Assembly: GCF_022829585.1 (NCBI RefSeq)
Contig: NZ_JAKSYC010000190.1
Location: 1-63,034 of the forward strand
Direction: 5' to 3'
Source of the DNA: Methylobacterium sp. J-026
GTDB lineage: Bacteria; Pseudomonadota; Alphaproteobacteria; Rhizobiales; Beijerinckiaceae
Length of the DNA stretch: 63,034 nt
Positions 35,246 through 43,578 of this stretch are shown here, one piece after another. Position numbers and translations under genes: made by a program. The notes under the pieces were generated by a model, which was not told where the DNA came from, did no database searches, and worked only from the letters and a program-made list of their open reading frames with translations. Position 1 is the first letter of the stretch. Each line of letters starts with the position of its first letter.

Positions 35246-35785
35246 ATGACCCGTACCCTGCCGCTGCTCGCATTGCTCGGGACCCTCGCCGCGGGCGGCG
35301 CCCACGCCCAGGAACCCCCGAAGGAGGCGGCCAAGCCGGTCGAGACCTTCACGGCGCCGATTAAGAACGCCAAGGGCGACACGATCGGCACGCTGGCGAT
35401 CCGCGACGGCGCCAACGCCCTGGTGCTGCGCGTCGCCCTTCAGGCCGGCGCCCTGCCGCCCGGCTGGCACGGCCTGCATTTCCACGCCGTCGGCGACTGC
35501 TCGGATCCGAAGTTCCTCAATTCGAAGGCGCATGTGAACCACGATCAGAGCAAGCACGGCCTGCTCAACCCGGACGGCCCCGACGAGGGTGACCTGCCGA
35601 ACCTCTACGTGGCGCAGGACGGCTCGGCCAACGCCGAGGTCTGGAGCGAGACGCCGCTCAACGGCGAGGGCGGTCTCAAGGACGGGGACGGCTCGGCCCT
35701 GATCATCCATGCCAACGAGGACGACCACACCACACAGCCGATCGGCGGCGCCGGCGACCGGGTCGCCTGCGCGGTGATCAAATAG
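35246..35785 (+). CDS. sodC: Cu/Zn superoxide dismutase (altered Zn ligand)
   Basis: A 179-aa periplasmic SodC. Residues 1-22 are a signal peptide ending AHA. The copper ligands are visible (GLHFHAVGDC and the late IIHANEDD), as are the disulfide cysteines (GDC and VACAVI) and the active-site Arg (GDRVACAVI). In the zinc loop the first two His are present (AHVNHDQSKHG), but the third, normally His in GPHxGDLPN, is Asp (GPDEGDLPN), while the Asp ligand remains. This H-to-D change comes from one base. Superoxide dismutation in the periplasm is expected if metal loading still works. It is divergent from tlyA. Confidence 0.92.
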   Translation: MTRTLPLLALLGTLAAGGAHAQEPPKEAAKPVETFTAPIKNAKGDTIGTLAIRDGANALVLRVALQAGALPPGWHGLHFHAVGDCSDPKFLNSKAHVNHDQSKHGLLNPDGPDEGDLPNLYVAQDGSANAEVWSETPLNGEGGLKDGDGSALIIHANEDDHTTQPIGGAGDRVACAVIK

Positions 35786-35869
35786 ACGGTCGGGCCGGTT
35801 CGAAGCACGGTCCGCGACGGCGGTGTGGGCGTCGCAGCACGAGGTTCGAGATGCCTCCGCCGCTCGGGC

Positions 35870-35905
35870 ACACCCATTCACGGCGCACGCCCCGAATGGG
35901 TGTTT
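35870..35905 (+). terminator. Hairpin terminator downstream of sodC
   Basis: A perfect 10-bp stem ACACCCATTC/GAATGGGTGT (35870-35879 with 35894-35903) followed by TT, 85 nt after sodC. The T-run (TGTTT) is short, so efficiency may be moderate. Confidence 0.6.
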
Positions 35906-35934
35906 CCGGAAGGGGAGTCGGTTCCAGCGCTGAC

Positions 35935-36248
35935 ACGCGCCCTCCCACACAGAGGCGACCGGACTTACACGTCTCGATCTGACTCCAACCTTCCGAAAGA
36001 AAGGCGCTTTTCCCTCCCCGCAAGGGCTACGGGCTACAGAAGTTTGAGGTCTCAGCGAGCTCGCCGGTCAGATCGGCGGGGCGCGGGTCCCCTCTCGCGC
36101 ACGGGAGAGGGGGCCTGTCGCGCTGGGTCATGAGCCGCGTGCCTCGAACCGGTGTCGCCCGTAGCCGCACGGGGGAGGAGAGCACGTCGCGCGTGTCAGA
36201 TTACGATGCGCGCATCCGGTAGCGCGCGGAGGGGGGAGGGGGACGCGC
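35935..36248. repeat. Dispersed intergenic repeat, copy B (inverted)
   Basis: The 557-bp gap between sodC and the thioesterase gene holds the second copy of the repeat at 29131-29526, in opposite orientation. Bases 36062-36132 are the reverse complement of 29243-29313 with three differences, and similarity continues through the CTGAGACCTCA block and the CCCTTGCGGGG block (36016 onward). The outer ends are again ACGCGCCCTCCC-like (35935-35946) and GGGAGGGGGACGCGC (36234-36248). No open frame in it looks coding. Confidence 0.8.
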
Positions 36249-36342
36249 CTGCAGTCCGGCCGGTGTCCCCGTCCGACCCTCATAGCCCGCTCGGAGGCTT
36301 CGGCACCTCGCCGCCGCGAGCGATCGAACGCGGGGCGTTGCG

Positions 36343-36804
36343 CTAGGTCGCCGCCTGGGGCGACGGCATCGCTGCCGGGATCGGCCGCGGGCGGCCGGCC
36401 TCGTCGATGGCCACGAAGGTGAAGGTCGCCTGCGTGACCCGCTCGCGCACCTGGGTGCAGAACCGCCGCGCCCAGGCCTCGACCTCGATCTTCATCGAGG
36501 TCCGGCCCACATGCGAGACCCGGGTGTAGACGCACAGCACGTCGCCGACCCGGACCGGGCGGATGAAAGTCATGGCGTCCAGCGCCACGGTGACGACCCG
36601 GCCCTGTGCCCGGTCGACCCCCGCGATCCCGCCGGCCTGATCCATCTGCGACAGCACCCAGCCGCCGAAGATGTCGCCGTTGGCGTTGGTATCGGCCGGC
36701 ATGGCGATGGTGCGCACGGTCAGGTCGCCCCGGGGCAGATCGACCTCCGGCGGCGGCGGGACGCTGGCGGCCTGCGCGAGTCCGACGTGCTGCATGCCGT
36801 CCAT
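36343..36804 (-). CDS. Acyl-CoA thioesterase (YciA/hotdog family)
   Basis: About 153 aa from ATG 36804; a later ATG at 36795 is possible, and the frame is open upstream without similarity. It has the hotdog signature MPADTNANGDIFGGWVLSQMD, with the catalytic Asn/Asp segment, then TVALDAMTFIRPVRVGDVLCVY and VEAWARR. YciA-type enzymes are hexameric cytosolic thioesterases of broad acyl-CoA specificity. It lies 17 nt after a 45-aa membrane protein gene on the same strand and is likely cotranscribed with it. Confidence 0.9.
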   Translation of the reverse strand: MDGMQHVGLAQAASVPPPPEVDLPRGDLTVRTIAMPADTNANGDIFGGWVLSQMDQAGGIAGVDRAQGRVVTVALDAMTFIRPVRVGDVLCVYTRVSHVGRTSMKIEVEAWARRFCTQVRERVTQATFTFVAIDEAGRPRPIPAAMPSPQAAT

Positions 36805-36821
36805 CCGTCCGTCGCGCGCCG

Positions 36822-36959
36822 TCAGGGAAGCAGGCCGGCGAGCTTGAGCCCCGCCGCCAGCAGGATGGCGGCCGCGCTCAGGATGCATTCGAGCGGGATC
36901 AATTGCCAGAGGTCCGGCGTCGCCGCCGCCGGCTCGGCGCGCTGCGCAAGATCGTTCAT
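36822..36959 (-). CDS. 45-aa single-pass membrane protein
   Basis: A short gene starting at ATG 36959 with GGGAGGA 8 nt upstream, an unusually good binding site. The product begins MNDLAQRAEP and ends in one hydrophobic helix (LECILSAAAILLAAGLKLAGLLP). A longer frame to 37058 exists but lacks a binding site. The strong start signal and single helix argue that it is real. It sits directly upstream of the thioesterase gene. The function is unknown. Confidence 0.65.
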   Translation of the reverse strand: MNDLAQRAEPAAATPDLWQLIPLECILSAAAILLAAGLKLAGLLP

Positions 36960-37206
36960 CAGGCGTCCTCCCGGGCCGGCCGATCTGTCGTCGCCGGTCC
37001 CGTTCCCTGCATCATACCGCATGGACGCCGCGGGTGCATCCCGAATCGGGATCCGCATGCCTCGTCCCGGATGTCGGAACCGGAGCGCTGTATCGCTCCT
37101 CCCGGACGCAGCGCATGGCCCGAAGGCGGCCGATCACCGGCCAGGACGATAACCGAAAGGTCCGGCGGCTTGGGGGAGCCGCCGGACCAATCCTGTCAGC
37201 GATCGC

Positions 37207-37473
37207 TTAGTAGTAGAACCGGCGGCGGTAGTAGGGCCGGCGCCAGTAGGGCCGCGGTCCATAGAACCGGCGGCGGAAATAGGGCCGGCGGTAGTAGGGC
37301 CGCGGGCCGTAGAAGCGGCGACGGTAGTAGTACTGGGCCTTCTCGGTCATCGCCGGGGCGGCATTGGCCGGCAGGGCGAGGCCCGGACCGACGGGCGCGG
37401 CGGACGCTCCCTCCGGCGCCGCGGCCGCGAAACCCAGCACCAGCAGGGCCGCGAGCAGGAATTTCCTCAGCAC
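37207..37473 (-). CDS. Small exported Tyr/Arg-rich repeat protein
   Basis: An 88-aa protein starting at GTG 37473, with AGGGAG upstream. Residues 1-26 are a signal peptide (FLLAALLVLGFAAAA). After a short linker the last 42 residues are almost only Tyr, Arg, Pro and Phe, in a repeat RRRFYGPRPYxRRPYxRRRFYGPRP. Two near-identical 18-residue units plus a partial one are present, and the DNA repeats likewise. The composition recalls cell-surface or RNA/polyanion-binding low-complexity proteins. Its role is unknown. Confidence 0.8.
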   Translation of the reverse strand: MLRKFLLAALLVLGFAAAAPEGASAAPVGPGLALPANAAPAMTEKAQYYYRRRFYGPRPYYRRPYFRRRFYGPRPYWRRPYYRRRFYY

Positions 37474-37551
37474 GGTGTCGACTCCCTTTGTGTGATTGCG
37501 TCTCGGACGACGAACCGCACGGGAAGCGAGAACCCACCGCCCGGTCCGAAA

Positions 37552-37587
37552 CGCTGCAACGCATGGGCGAAGCGAAGCGTTGCAGCG
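37552..37587. repeat. 11-bp inverted repeat upstream of the Tyr/Arg-rich gene
   Basis: CGCTGCAACGC (37552-37562) and GCGTTGCAGCG (37577-37587) are exact complements with a 14-nt loop. It lies about 80 bp upstream of the GTG at 37473 and could be an operator, an RNA hairpin in the 5' leader or the end of the DUF1508 transcript. It has no T-run leftward. Confidence 0.6.
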
Positions 37588-37639
37588 TAACCGCTGCGAC
37601 GTGTCGGACAGGGTTGACGGTGGGTTGAGGGCCGCGGCC

Positions 37640-37825
37640 TCAGGCGATCTTGGTGGTCATGTCCTCGATCCGGGCCTCGGCGCATTGTCGCACCAGGGCG
37701 ATGCCGTGCTCGCAATCCTCGCGGCGGACGTAGCCCTCGCCCGAATCGGCGATGACCTCGCCGTTGCGCGCCCGCAGGCGCCAGCGCCACTCGCCCTTGG
37801 CATCCCGATAGAGTTCGAACCGCAT
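37640..37825 (-). CDS. DUF1508 (YegP-like) protein
   Basis: A 61-aa protein from ATG 37825 with GGGAG upstream. It is one DUF1508 unit: FELYRDAKGEWRWRLRARNGEVIADSGEGYVRREDCEHGI-type sequence, with the conserved FELY...WRWRL, NGEVIADSGEGY and the C-terminal helix. The family includes E. coli YegP (two units) and many single-unit alphaproteobacterial members; they are small cytosolic beta-alpha proteins of unknown function. Other frames over this region give longer but meaningless ORFs. Confidence 0.85.
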   Translation of the reverse strand: MRFELYRDAKGEWRWRLRARNGEVIADSGEGYVRREDCEHGIALVRQCAEARIEDMTTKIA

Positions 37826-37992
37826 GGTACCGGCTCCCTGATCATCCGCCGGATGAGATGGGTTGCCGGGCCCGGAAGGGAAGGCGTCCACCACGCCGAT
37901 GGCCGCGCCCGCATAAAGGGGGCCCGAGGCTCCGGGTGCGCGGGTGGCGGGAAAACGGGGACCCGTTTTCCCGCACCGAACCGATGGCCCTG

Positions 37993-38466
37993 TCAGTGCG
38001 CCTTGTCGGCGAGGCCCTTCAGTCCGGCCTCGTAGACGCCGGCGATGGCCTCCTTGGCCTTGTCGTCCGGAGCCCCCTTCGCCTTGAACGTGCCCGTCCA
38101 CGTCACCTTCGAGCCGGTGCCGGCCTTCGCGACCATGATCGTCGAATGGTAGTCGGTCACGGGCAGCGGACCCTCCAGGATCGTGTAAGTGTAATCCATC
38201 TTCTTGTCGCTGCGCGCTTCTTCTTCTTCGACGATCGTTCCGCCGCCCTTCAGGCTGAGCGTGCGGACGTCTTTGCCGCCCTTCTTGGACAGGGCGCATT
38301 TCTCGATCACGGGGTGCCAGTCGCCGATCCCGCAGAACCCGCCGACGGTCTTCCAGACCGTCTCCGGCGCTGCGGCGATGTCGACCGATTTCGTGACTTC
38401 GAGGGCCTGAGCCGAAGAGAGCGACGCCACGATGATTGCGGCAGCCGGTACGAAAACCCTGAACAT
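37993..38466 (-). CDS. Exported SRPBCC/START-fold protein (MxaD-like)
   Basis: About 157 aa from ATG 38466, with CAGGGGAAA upstream; an ATG at 38520 lacks a binding site. Residues 1-22 are a signal peptide (FVPAAAIIVASLSSAQA). The mature protein is a polyketide-cyclase/SRPBCC fold: VDIAAAPETVWKTVGGFCGIGDWHPVIEKC, TLSLKGGGTIVEE, and a late KVTWTGTFKAKG. MxaD, a periplasmic SRPBCC protein that aids methanol oxidation, has a similar plan, but no methanol-oxidation gene is near. A lipid or small-ligand carrier role is equally possible. Confidence 0.82.
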   Translation of the reverse strand: MFRVFVPAAAIIVASLSSAQALEVTKSVDIAAAPETVWKTVGGFCGIGDWHPVIEKCALSKKGGKDVRTLSLKGGGTIVEEEEARSDKKMDYTYTILEGPLPVTDYHSTIMVAKAGTGSKVTWTGTFKAKGAPDDKAKEAIAGVYEAGLKGLADKAH

Positions 38467-38716
38467 TCGGCGTTTCCCCTGACGATTGACGGTTATCGGC
38501 CTTGAAGGCCAGTCAATCACCTAGCGCGCCAGGGAGCCGTTACGAGACGAGCGGCCCCGCTTTCGCGGATGTGTGAGCGCGCCGATGCCAGGCCCGGAGG
38601 GGCCCATGGGACGCTGCGCGGTGCCGAACGACGAGACGCGGCACCCCCGGCGTTGCGCCTCCGAGGACGTGGACCCGTGACCCTGGTCCCGGCCACCCAC
38701 CGCAGGGGCCTCTGAC

Positions 38717-38751
38717 AAAAACCGCCCGGGACGATCCCGTCCCGGGCGGTT
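38717..38751 (-). terminator. Intrinsic terminator of the DEAD-box helicase gene
   Basis: A 14-bp perfect stem (38720-38733 with 38738-38751) with an ATCC loop. Read leftward it is followed by five T residues (A-run 38717-38721). It lies 28 nt after the helicase stop. The rest of the 312-bp gap 38467-38778 shows no gene or other element. Confidence 0.92.
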
Positions 38752-38778
38752 GTTCAGATGTCTACGGTGCGGTCAGGT

Positions 38779-40320
38779 TCAGGAGCGGGGCGCCCGCTCC
38801 AGCCAGCCGATGTTGCGGCCCTCGCCGCCGCCACCGCCGCCGCCGCTGCGCGGGCGGGCATCCGTCCGCTGGGGCCGGCCGTCCCGGCTGGGGCGGGCCT
38901 GCTGGCTCGGGCGCTGCTCACCCTGCGGCCGGGCGGGCCGGTCCGCGCGGGCATCGCGACCCTGCACGGCCTGACCGCGGCCGTCGCCACGGGCATCGAC
39001 CCGTCCGTCCTGGGGCCGGGCCTGCCGGGGCGCGCCCTGGCCGCCGAAGCCGCGTCCGCCCTCCGGGCGCCCCTGCTGGGGCCGGGGCCGCTGGCCCTGA
39101 CGGCCGCCGCCCGGACGCTGCTGCTGCCGCTCGGGCCGGCGCTCCTCCTCGCGGGCGATCTCGGCCGCTTCCTGGCGGGACGGCGGCGTGAAGCCCTCGG
39201 GGAAGCCCCCCACCGGCACCTTCTGGCGGGTGATGCGCTCGATGTCGCGCAGGTAGGCCTTCTCCTCGTCGTTGCAGAACGAGATGGCGAGGCCGTCCGC
39301 GCCCGCCCGGGCGGTGCGCCCGATCCGGTGGACGTAGCTCTCCGGCACGTTCGGCAGGTCGAAATTGACCACGTGGCTCACGCCATCGACGTCGATGCCG
39401 CGGGCCGCGATGTCCGTGGCGACCAGGACCCGGGAGGCGCCGTCCTTGAAGGCGGCCAGCGCCCGCTCGCGCTGGGGCTGGCTCTTGTTGCCGTGGATCG
39501 CCGCCGCCGCGATGCCGACCTTGTCGAGGCCGCGCACGACCCGGTCCGCCCCGTGCTTGGTGCGGGTGAAGACCAGGACGCGCTCGATCGCCGGATCGCG
39601 CAGGATGTGGCCGAGCAGCGCCTGCTTGGCGCCGGTATGAACGAAGATCACCTGCTGCTCGACGCGCTCGGCCGTGGTGGCGACCGGAGTCACCGCGACC
39701 TGCACCGGATCCTTCAGAAACTGGCTCGCGAGGCCGGCGATGTTCTTCGGCATGGTCGCCGAGAAGAACAGGCTCTGGCGCTTCTCCGGCAGCATCTTCA
39801 CGATGCGCTTGAGGGCGTGGATGAAGCCGAGGTCGAGCATCTGATCGGCCTCGTCGAGGACCAGGATCTCGACGCCCTCCAGCGTCAGCGACCGGCGCTC
39901 GATCAGGTCGATCAGCCGGCCGGGGGTGGCGACCAGGACGTCGACGCCCGGAGCCAGCGCCCGCTCCTGGCGGCTGATGGTGACGCCGCCGAACACCACG
40001 GTGGTGGTGTAGGACAGGTGGCGGCCGTAATCGCAGAACGATTCGGCGATCTGGTTGGCGAGCTCGCGGGTCGGCGAGAGCACCAGCACCCGGCAGCCGC
40101 GGCGCGGGGCGCGGCGGTCCGAGAGCGAGAGGCGGTGCAGGATCGGCAGCGCGAAGGCCGCGGTCTTGCCGGTGCCGGTCTGGGCGATGCCGCAGAGGTC
40201 GCGGCCCTCCATGGCCGGCGGGATCGCCTGGGCCTGGATCGGGGTCGGCGTGACGTAGCCAGCCTCGCCGAGCGCCCGCAGCACGGGCTGGGCAAGGCCG
40301 AAATCGGTGAATTGGGTCAA
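38779..40320 (-). CDS. DEAD-box RNA helicase, RhlE-like
   Basis: About 513 aa from the TTG at 40320 ([18 protein letters not shown]), the normal family start; the frame is open upstream to 41019, so the exact start is uncertain. Motifs: Q motif region [11 protein letters not shown], Walker [48 protein letters not shown] and [10 protein letters not shown]. The C-terminal 130 residues are low-complexity, rich in Arg, Gly, Gln and Pro (RGG-like), ending [17 protein letters not shown]. Such helicases remodel rRNA or mRNA and are often cold-induced. The long tail could drive RNA condensation (inference). Confidence 0.93.
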   Translation of the reverse strand: MTQFTDFGLAQPVLRALGEAGYVTPTPIQAQAIPPAMEGRDLCGIAQTGTGKTAAFALPILHRLSLSDRRAPRRGCRVLVLSPTRELANQIAESFCDYGRHLSYTTTVVFGGVTISRQERALAPGVDVLVATPGRLIDLIERRSLTLEGVEILVLDEADQMLDLGFIHALKRIVKMLPEKRQSLFFSATMPKNIAGLASQFLKDPVQVAVTPVATTAERVEQQVIFVHTGAKQALLGHILRDPAIERVLVFTRTKHGADRVVRGLDKVGIAAAAIHGNKSQPQRERALAAFKDGASRVLVATDIAARGIDVDGVSHVVNFDLPNVPESYVHRIGRTARAGADGLAISFCNDEEKAYLRDIERITRQKVPVGGFPEGFTPPSRQEAAEIAREEERRPERQQQRPGGGRQGQRPRPQQGRPEGGRGFGGQGAPRQARPQDGRVDARGDGRGQAVQGRDARADRPARPQGEQRPSQQARPSRDGRPQRTDARPRSGGGGGGGEGRNIGWLERAPRS

Positions 40321-40778
40321 GGATGTATCCGATGCAGCAGGACCGGCCGGGCGCCTCGCGTGATGGGCGAGCAGAGCCGTGTTCGAGTCGGTCCGTTGGC
40401 AGGGGGCAGCCCGCGTGATGGGGCGGCCCGGGTGCATGCACGTTATGAAGAGGGGGGCCGGATCACGCCGGGTGGCGCCCGATCCGTCACGCAGCCCCCT
40501 CAAGCGGGCCATGACGGCCGCTGACGCTGCACCGCCGATATGCGGGTGTGCGGCTGCGAAGTCAATGCAGCACGGCGCGTCCCGGCGCATGGCACCGCCC
40601 CCGCCGGCGCACGGCTCGATAGAAAAACCGGGTCCGATGCCGGGCAACGGCGGCGCCCGGCATGGACACGCCCGGGCGCGGCTCGGACGAACCTTGAATC
40701 GCCCGGCGTGATCCGTGAGGAAGCACGGACAATGTCGCGGCTCCGCACCATCATGGGGCCAGCCAAAGAGGGGGAAGA
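40321..40778. other. Divergent intergenic region, helicase / HhH protein
   Basis: 458 bp between the leftward helicase gene and the rightward gene at 40779. It should hold both promoters and perhaps a long helicase leader. A short direct repeat GCGTGATGGG occurs near 40359 and 40412. I find no tRNA, no clear sigma70 pair and no supported ORF. The helicase frame stays open through much of it, so an N-terminal extension cannot be excluded. Confidence 0.45.
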
Positions 40779-41351
40779 ATGACCCGATCTGTTCTGACGG
40801 TGAGCGCCGGTCTGGCGGTGATCGCGGTCGTTCTGGCATCCCTGTGGGTCGGGTTTGGCCCGCGCCCTCAGGTCGCCCCGGACAAGCGGGCCTCCGCCGG
40901 CATTCCCTTGTCGCAACAGCAGCGATCCCCCGTGGATGCCAAGGGGCAAGCGATCCGGACCATCGCGCCGGCATCGCCGTCCGATCCGGGGATGGGCGCG
41001 ACGGCGCCCCCGGCCTCATCCCCGTCCGCGGCCGCTCCGGCCAACCCGTCGGCGGCCCCCGGTTCGTCGGCCGATCTCGGTTCTCCCGCGCGGCAATCCG
41101 ACGGCACGTCCACGACGGGTCTGAGAACGGAGACGCCCCCCGGAGAGGCGCACGAACCCTCCGTGCCGCCCGGTGAGGGCGTCGATCTCAACACGGCGTC
41201 CGTCGAGCAGTTGAACGGGCTCGGCGCGGGCATGATCGGTCGGAGGATCATCGAGTTCCGCCCCTACGCCTCGCCCGATGAACTCCTGACGCGCCGTGTC
41301 CTGAAACGTGCCGATTACGACACCATCAGGAGCGCGATCACCGTCCGATAG
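40779..41351 (+). CDS. Membrane-anchored helix-hairpin-helix (ComEA-like) protein
   Basis: A 190-aa protein starting at ATG 40779 after GAGGGGGA. Residues 5-27 are one transmembrane helix or uncleaved signal ([21 protein letters not shown]). A linker of about 100 residues is rich in Pro, Ala, Ser and Gly. The C-terminal 60 residues are ComEA-like: [45 protein letters not shown] pattern, with the two hairpin Gly positions. ComEA-type proteins bind DNA in the periplasm during uptake, but short versions occur widely without competence genes. No com genes are nearby. Confidence 0.83.
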   Translation: MTRSVLTVSAGLAVIAVVLASLWVGFGPRPQVAPDKRASAGIPLSQQQRSPVDAKGQAIRTIAPASPSDPGMGATAPPASSPSAAAPANPSAAPGSSADLGSPARQSDGTSTTGLRTETPPGEAHEPSVPPGEGVDLNTASVEQLNGLGAGMIGRRIIEFRPYASPDELLTRRVLKRADYDTIRSAITVR

Positions 41352-41551
41352 CCCTGGAGATCCTTGCTTCCGCATCCTCCCTTTCCCGAAAACCGGCCGC
41401 CACCTGTCGGGATGATGCGCCTTGAGCGGCCAAGCCAGTCGAAGGCGGCGGCCGTCTTCCGTGAGCGTCGGCCGTGAACACGCGTCGCGCGCGGACGTTG
41501 ATGCCCGGGTCACGCGCGAGACGTGATCGTGGAACGCTCGAGGAATCTGTC

Positions 41552-41824
41552 ATGCGCATGACCGCACTGATCGCGGCCGTCGGCCTGGTGTCGATGGGGA
41601 CCGCCAGCTTGGCCGCGGAGACGGCCGGCGCCACCGGTACGTCCGGGAACACGCCCCGTATGCAGGGTTCGCCCAACGCCGCGGGCTTCGGCAAGGCGGA
41701 GACCACCGGGACCGCCGGCGCGAACACGCCGGACAGCACACCCAGCCAAGACGGCAAGATGAAGGGCCCGCCGAACGCCTCGGGATTCCAGCACGGCAAT
41801 TCCGGCACGCCAGCGGGCCGCTGA
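41552..41824 (+). CDS. Small exported protein with PNAxGF repeats
   Basis: A 90-aa protein from ATG 41552 with GAGGAA 7 nt upstream; an upstream ATG at 41474 lacks a binding site. Residues 1-22 are a signal peptide (IAAVGLVSMGTASLAAE). The mature part is Gly/Thr/Ser/Pro-rich and has two related segments: RMQGSPNAAGFGK and KMKGPPNASGFQH. There are no cysteines or helices. It is probably a disordered periplasmic or surface protein. The function is unknown. Confidence 0.75.
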   Translation: MRMTALIAAVGLVSMGTASLAAETAGATGTSGNTPRMQGSPNAAGFGKAETTGTAGANTPDSTPSQDGKMKGPPNASGFQHGNSGTPAGR

Positions 41825-42072
41825 GCCGGAGCAGGGTCGATCCCCGGCTGCCGTCTCGCGGGACCGCACTCTCTTGCGGCCCGGTGCGACGGTTGCCCTC
41901 GGAGGCCCGATCGGGATGGACATCATGCGGGCGCCGGCGACCGATCCCTGCCAACAGGGTCGGTCCCGCGCCTAGCGATTCTGGGAATGATATGCGGCGA
42001 CTGCTCCCCGGGGGCCGGTCGCCATCGTCAGTCGTTCTGCACCGAATCTCTTCTCATCGGGAGAGAAACGAT

Positions 42073-42157
42073 TGGTGCGGCCAAGAGGACTCGAACCTCC
42101 ACCCCTCGCGGGACTAGCACCTCAAGCTAGCGCGTCTACCAATTCCGCCATGGCCGC
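42073..42157 (-). tRNA. trnL: tRNA-Leu (anticodon GAG)
   Basis: On the minus strand a complete 85-nt class II tRNA is present. Acceptor GCGGCCA (42151-42157) pairs with TGGCCGC, the discriminator is A, and CCA is encoded (42073-42075). The anticodon stem CTAGC/GCTAG holds loop TTGAGGT with anticodon GAG (42121-42123). A long variable arm (CCCGCGAGGG) and T-loop TTCGAGT follow. It reads CUC and CUU leucine codons, CUC being frequent in this GC-rich genome. Confidence 0.96.
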
Positions 42158-42277
42158 ATCGGACGCGAAAACCCGCCCGTTCGCTCGACCGGTGCAGCCG
42201 CGGGAGAACCCGAAGCCGCCGTCGTGTCGCGCGGCGCAGCGGATAACAGATCGCCCCGCCGCCGACAAGCGCTTCGC

Positions 42278-42583
42278 TCACGCGGCGGCGAAGCCGCTCT
42301 CCAGCAGCGCGGCCGCGCCCTCGCCGATGCTGGCGCCGGGCTCGACGATCGAGGCCGCCTTGCGGATCAGCTCCGTCACCTCGACGGAGATGCGGTCGCC
42401 GGTCACCACGATCTGCCCGCGGGCGATCGGATGGCCGTTGGCCAGGATCTCGACCATGTCGCTGTCGCTGGCGTCGAGCTCGATCACGGCGCCGCGGCCC
42501 ATGCGCAGCAGCATGTGCAGCGGCATGCGCGTGCGGCCGAGCACCACCGTCAGATCGACCTTCAGGGTCTCGAAGACCGCCAC
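42278..42583 (-). CDS. fliN: FliN/MopB-like SpoA-domain protein
   Basis: About 101 aa from the GTG at 42583 (AVFETLKVDLTVVLG). It is a SpoA domain: VDLTVVLGRTRMPLHMLLRMGRGAVIELD-type strand pattern, then PIARGQIVVTGDRISVEV, typical of the C-terminal half of FliN. FliN forms the lower C-ring of the flagellar switch and binds CheY-P. The usual N-terminal extension is short here. The gene stands alone, away from any flagellar gene in this window, and is divergent from lipB. It may be the only FliN of a dispersed flagellar regulon or an alternative paralogue. Confidence 0.82.
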   Translation of the reverse strand: MAVFETLKVDLTVVLGRTRMPLHMLLRMGRGAVIELDASDSDMVEILANGHPIARGQIVVTGDRISVEVTELIRKAASIVEPGASIGEGAAALLESGFAAA

Positions 42584-42671
42584 AACCCGCCATCCCTCTC
42601 GCGGCCGAAACCTTGCAACCGCAGGCCGCGGATGTTGAAGGCTTCGACCATCGACGCAGGATGGTGAAGCC

Positions 42672-43403
42672 TTGGTAAACACGCCCCGCCTCACGGTCAG
42701 TCCCCACGCCTTCCCGAAGCGGGCCGGCTCCGGTCCGGTCGCGGAGCCCGTGGGCTGGCGCGTGAGCGATGCGTCCGTGGACTACGATGCGGCGGTGGCC
42801 TGGATGGAGGCCCGCGCCGAGGCCATCGCCCGCGGGACGGCGCCCGAATGCGTCTGGCTGCTGGAGCACCCGCCGCTCTACACGGCCGGCACCTCGGCCC
42901 GGCCGGAGGATCTCGTGGCGCCGGGCCGGTTCCCGGTCCACGCCACGGGACGGGGCGGCCAGTACACCTATCACGGCCCCGGCCAGCGCGTGGCCTACGT
43001 GATGCTCGACCTCGACCGGCGCAGCCGCGACCTGCGCGCCTACGTGGCGAGCCTGGAGGCGTGGCTGATCGCGACGCTCGCCGCCTTCAACGTCCGCGCC
43101 GAGCGTCGGGAGGACCGGGTCGGCGTCTGGGTGCGCCGCCCCGAGAAGGGACCGGGCGTCGAGGACAAGATCGCGGCGATCGGCATCCGGGTGCGCCGCT
43201 GGGTGAGCTTCCACGGGATCAGCCTGAACGTCGAGCCGGACCTGTCGCATTTCGACGGGATCGTCCCCTGCGGCGTCCGGGAGCACGGGGTGACGAGCCT
43301 CGTCGATCTCGGCCTGCCGGTGAGCTTGGCCGAAGTCGACATGCAGCTGCGGGCCGCGTTCGAGGATATTTTCGGCGCGACGGTGATCGAGGGGATAGAT
43401 TGA
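42672..43403 (+). CDS. lipB: Octanoyl-[acyl carrier protein]:protein transferase LipB
   Basis: A 243-aa LipB starting at TTG 42672 or a slightly later codon. Family blocks are clear: [15 protein letters not shown], the [21 protein letters not shown] motif, [21 protein letters not shown] with the catalytic Lys, and the catalytic Cys in [14 protein letters not shown]. LipB transfers octanoate from ACP to lipoyl domains, the first step of lipoate synthesis for pyruvate and 2-oxoglutarate dehydrogenases and glycine cleavage. The last is important in serine-cycle methylotrophs. LipA is not in this window. Confidence 0.95.
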   Translation: MVNTPRLTVSPHAFPKRAGSGPVAEPVGWRVSDASVDYDAAVAWMEARAEAIARGTAPECVWLLEHPPLYTAGTSARPEDLVAPGRFPVHATGRGGQYTYHGPGQRVAYVMLDLDRRSRDLRAYVASLEAWLIATLAAFNVRAERREDRVGVWVRRPEKGPGVEDKIAAIGIRVRRWVSFHGISLNVEPDLSHFDGIVPCGVREHGVTSLVDLGLPVSLAEVDMQLRAAFEDIFGATVIEGID

Positions 43404-43578
43404 TACGGCCGCCGGTCGCGGCATTCGGTTGAGGCGCGCCATCCGTCGTCACGCGCGCAGGAGGTGACCCAGGGCCGCATGACGCCGGCGATCGTGGCGC
43501 CGCCTGGATCGGTTCGCTCCGCTCGCGTGGACGGTTGGGCCACCGGTCCTTCCGCCGAAGACCGAATCGCCGGCCCGC

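Noticed and set aside
37993..38466. Direct naming of the SRPBCC protein as MxaD
   Set aside because: The fold and export signal agree, but no mxa gene is adjacent and SRPBCC proteins are very diverse, so the symbol is withheld.
38758..40524. 588-aa plus-strand frame opposite the helicase
   Set aside because: The minus strand encodes all DEAD-box motifs; the plus frame has none.
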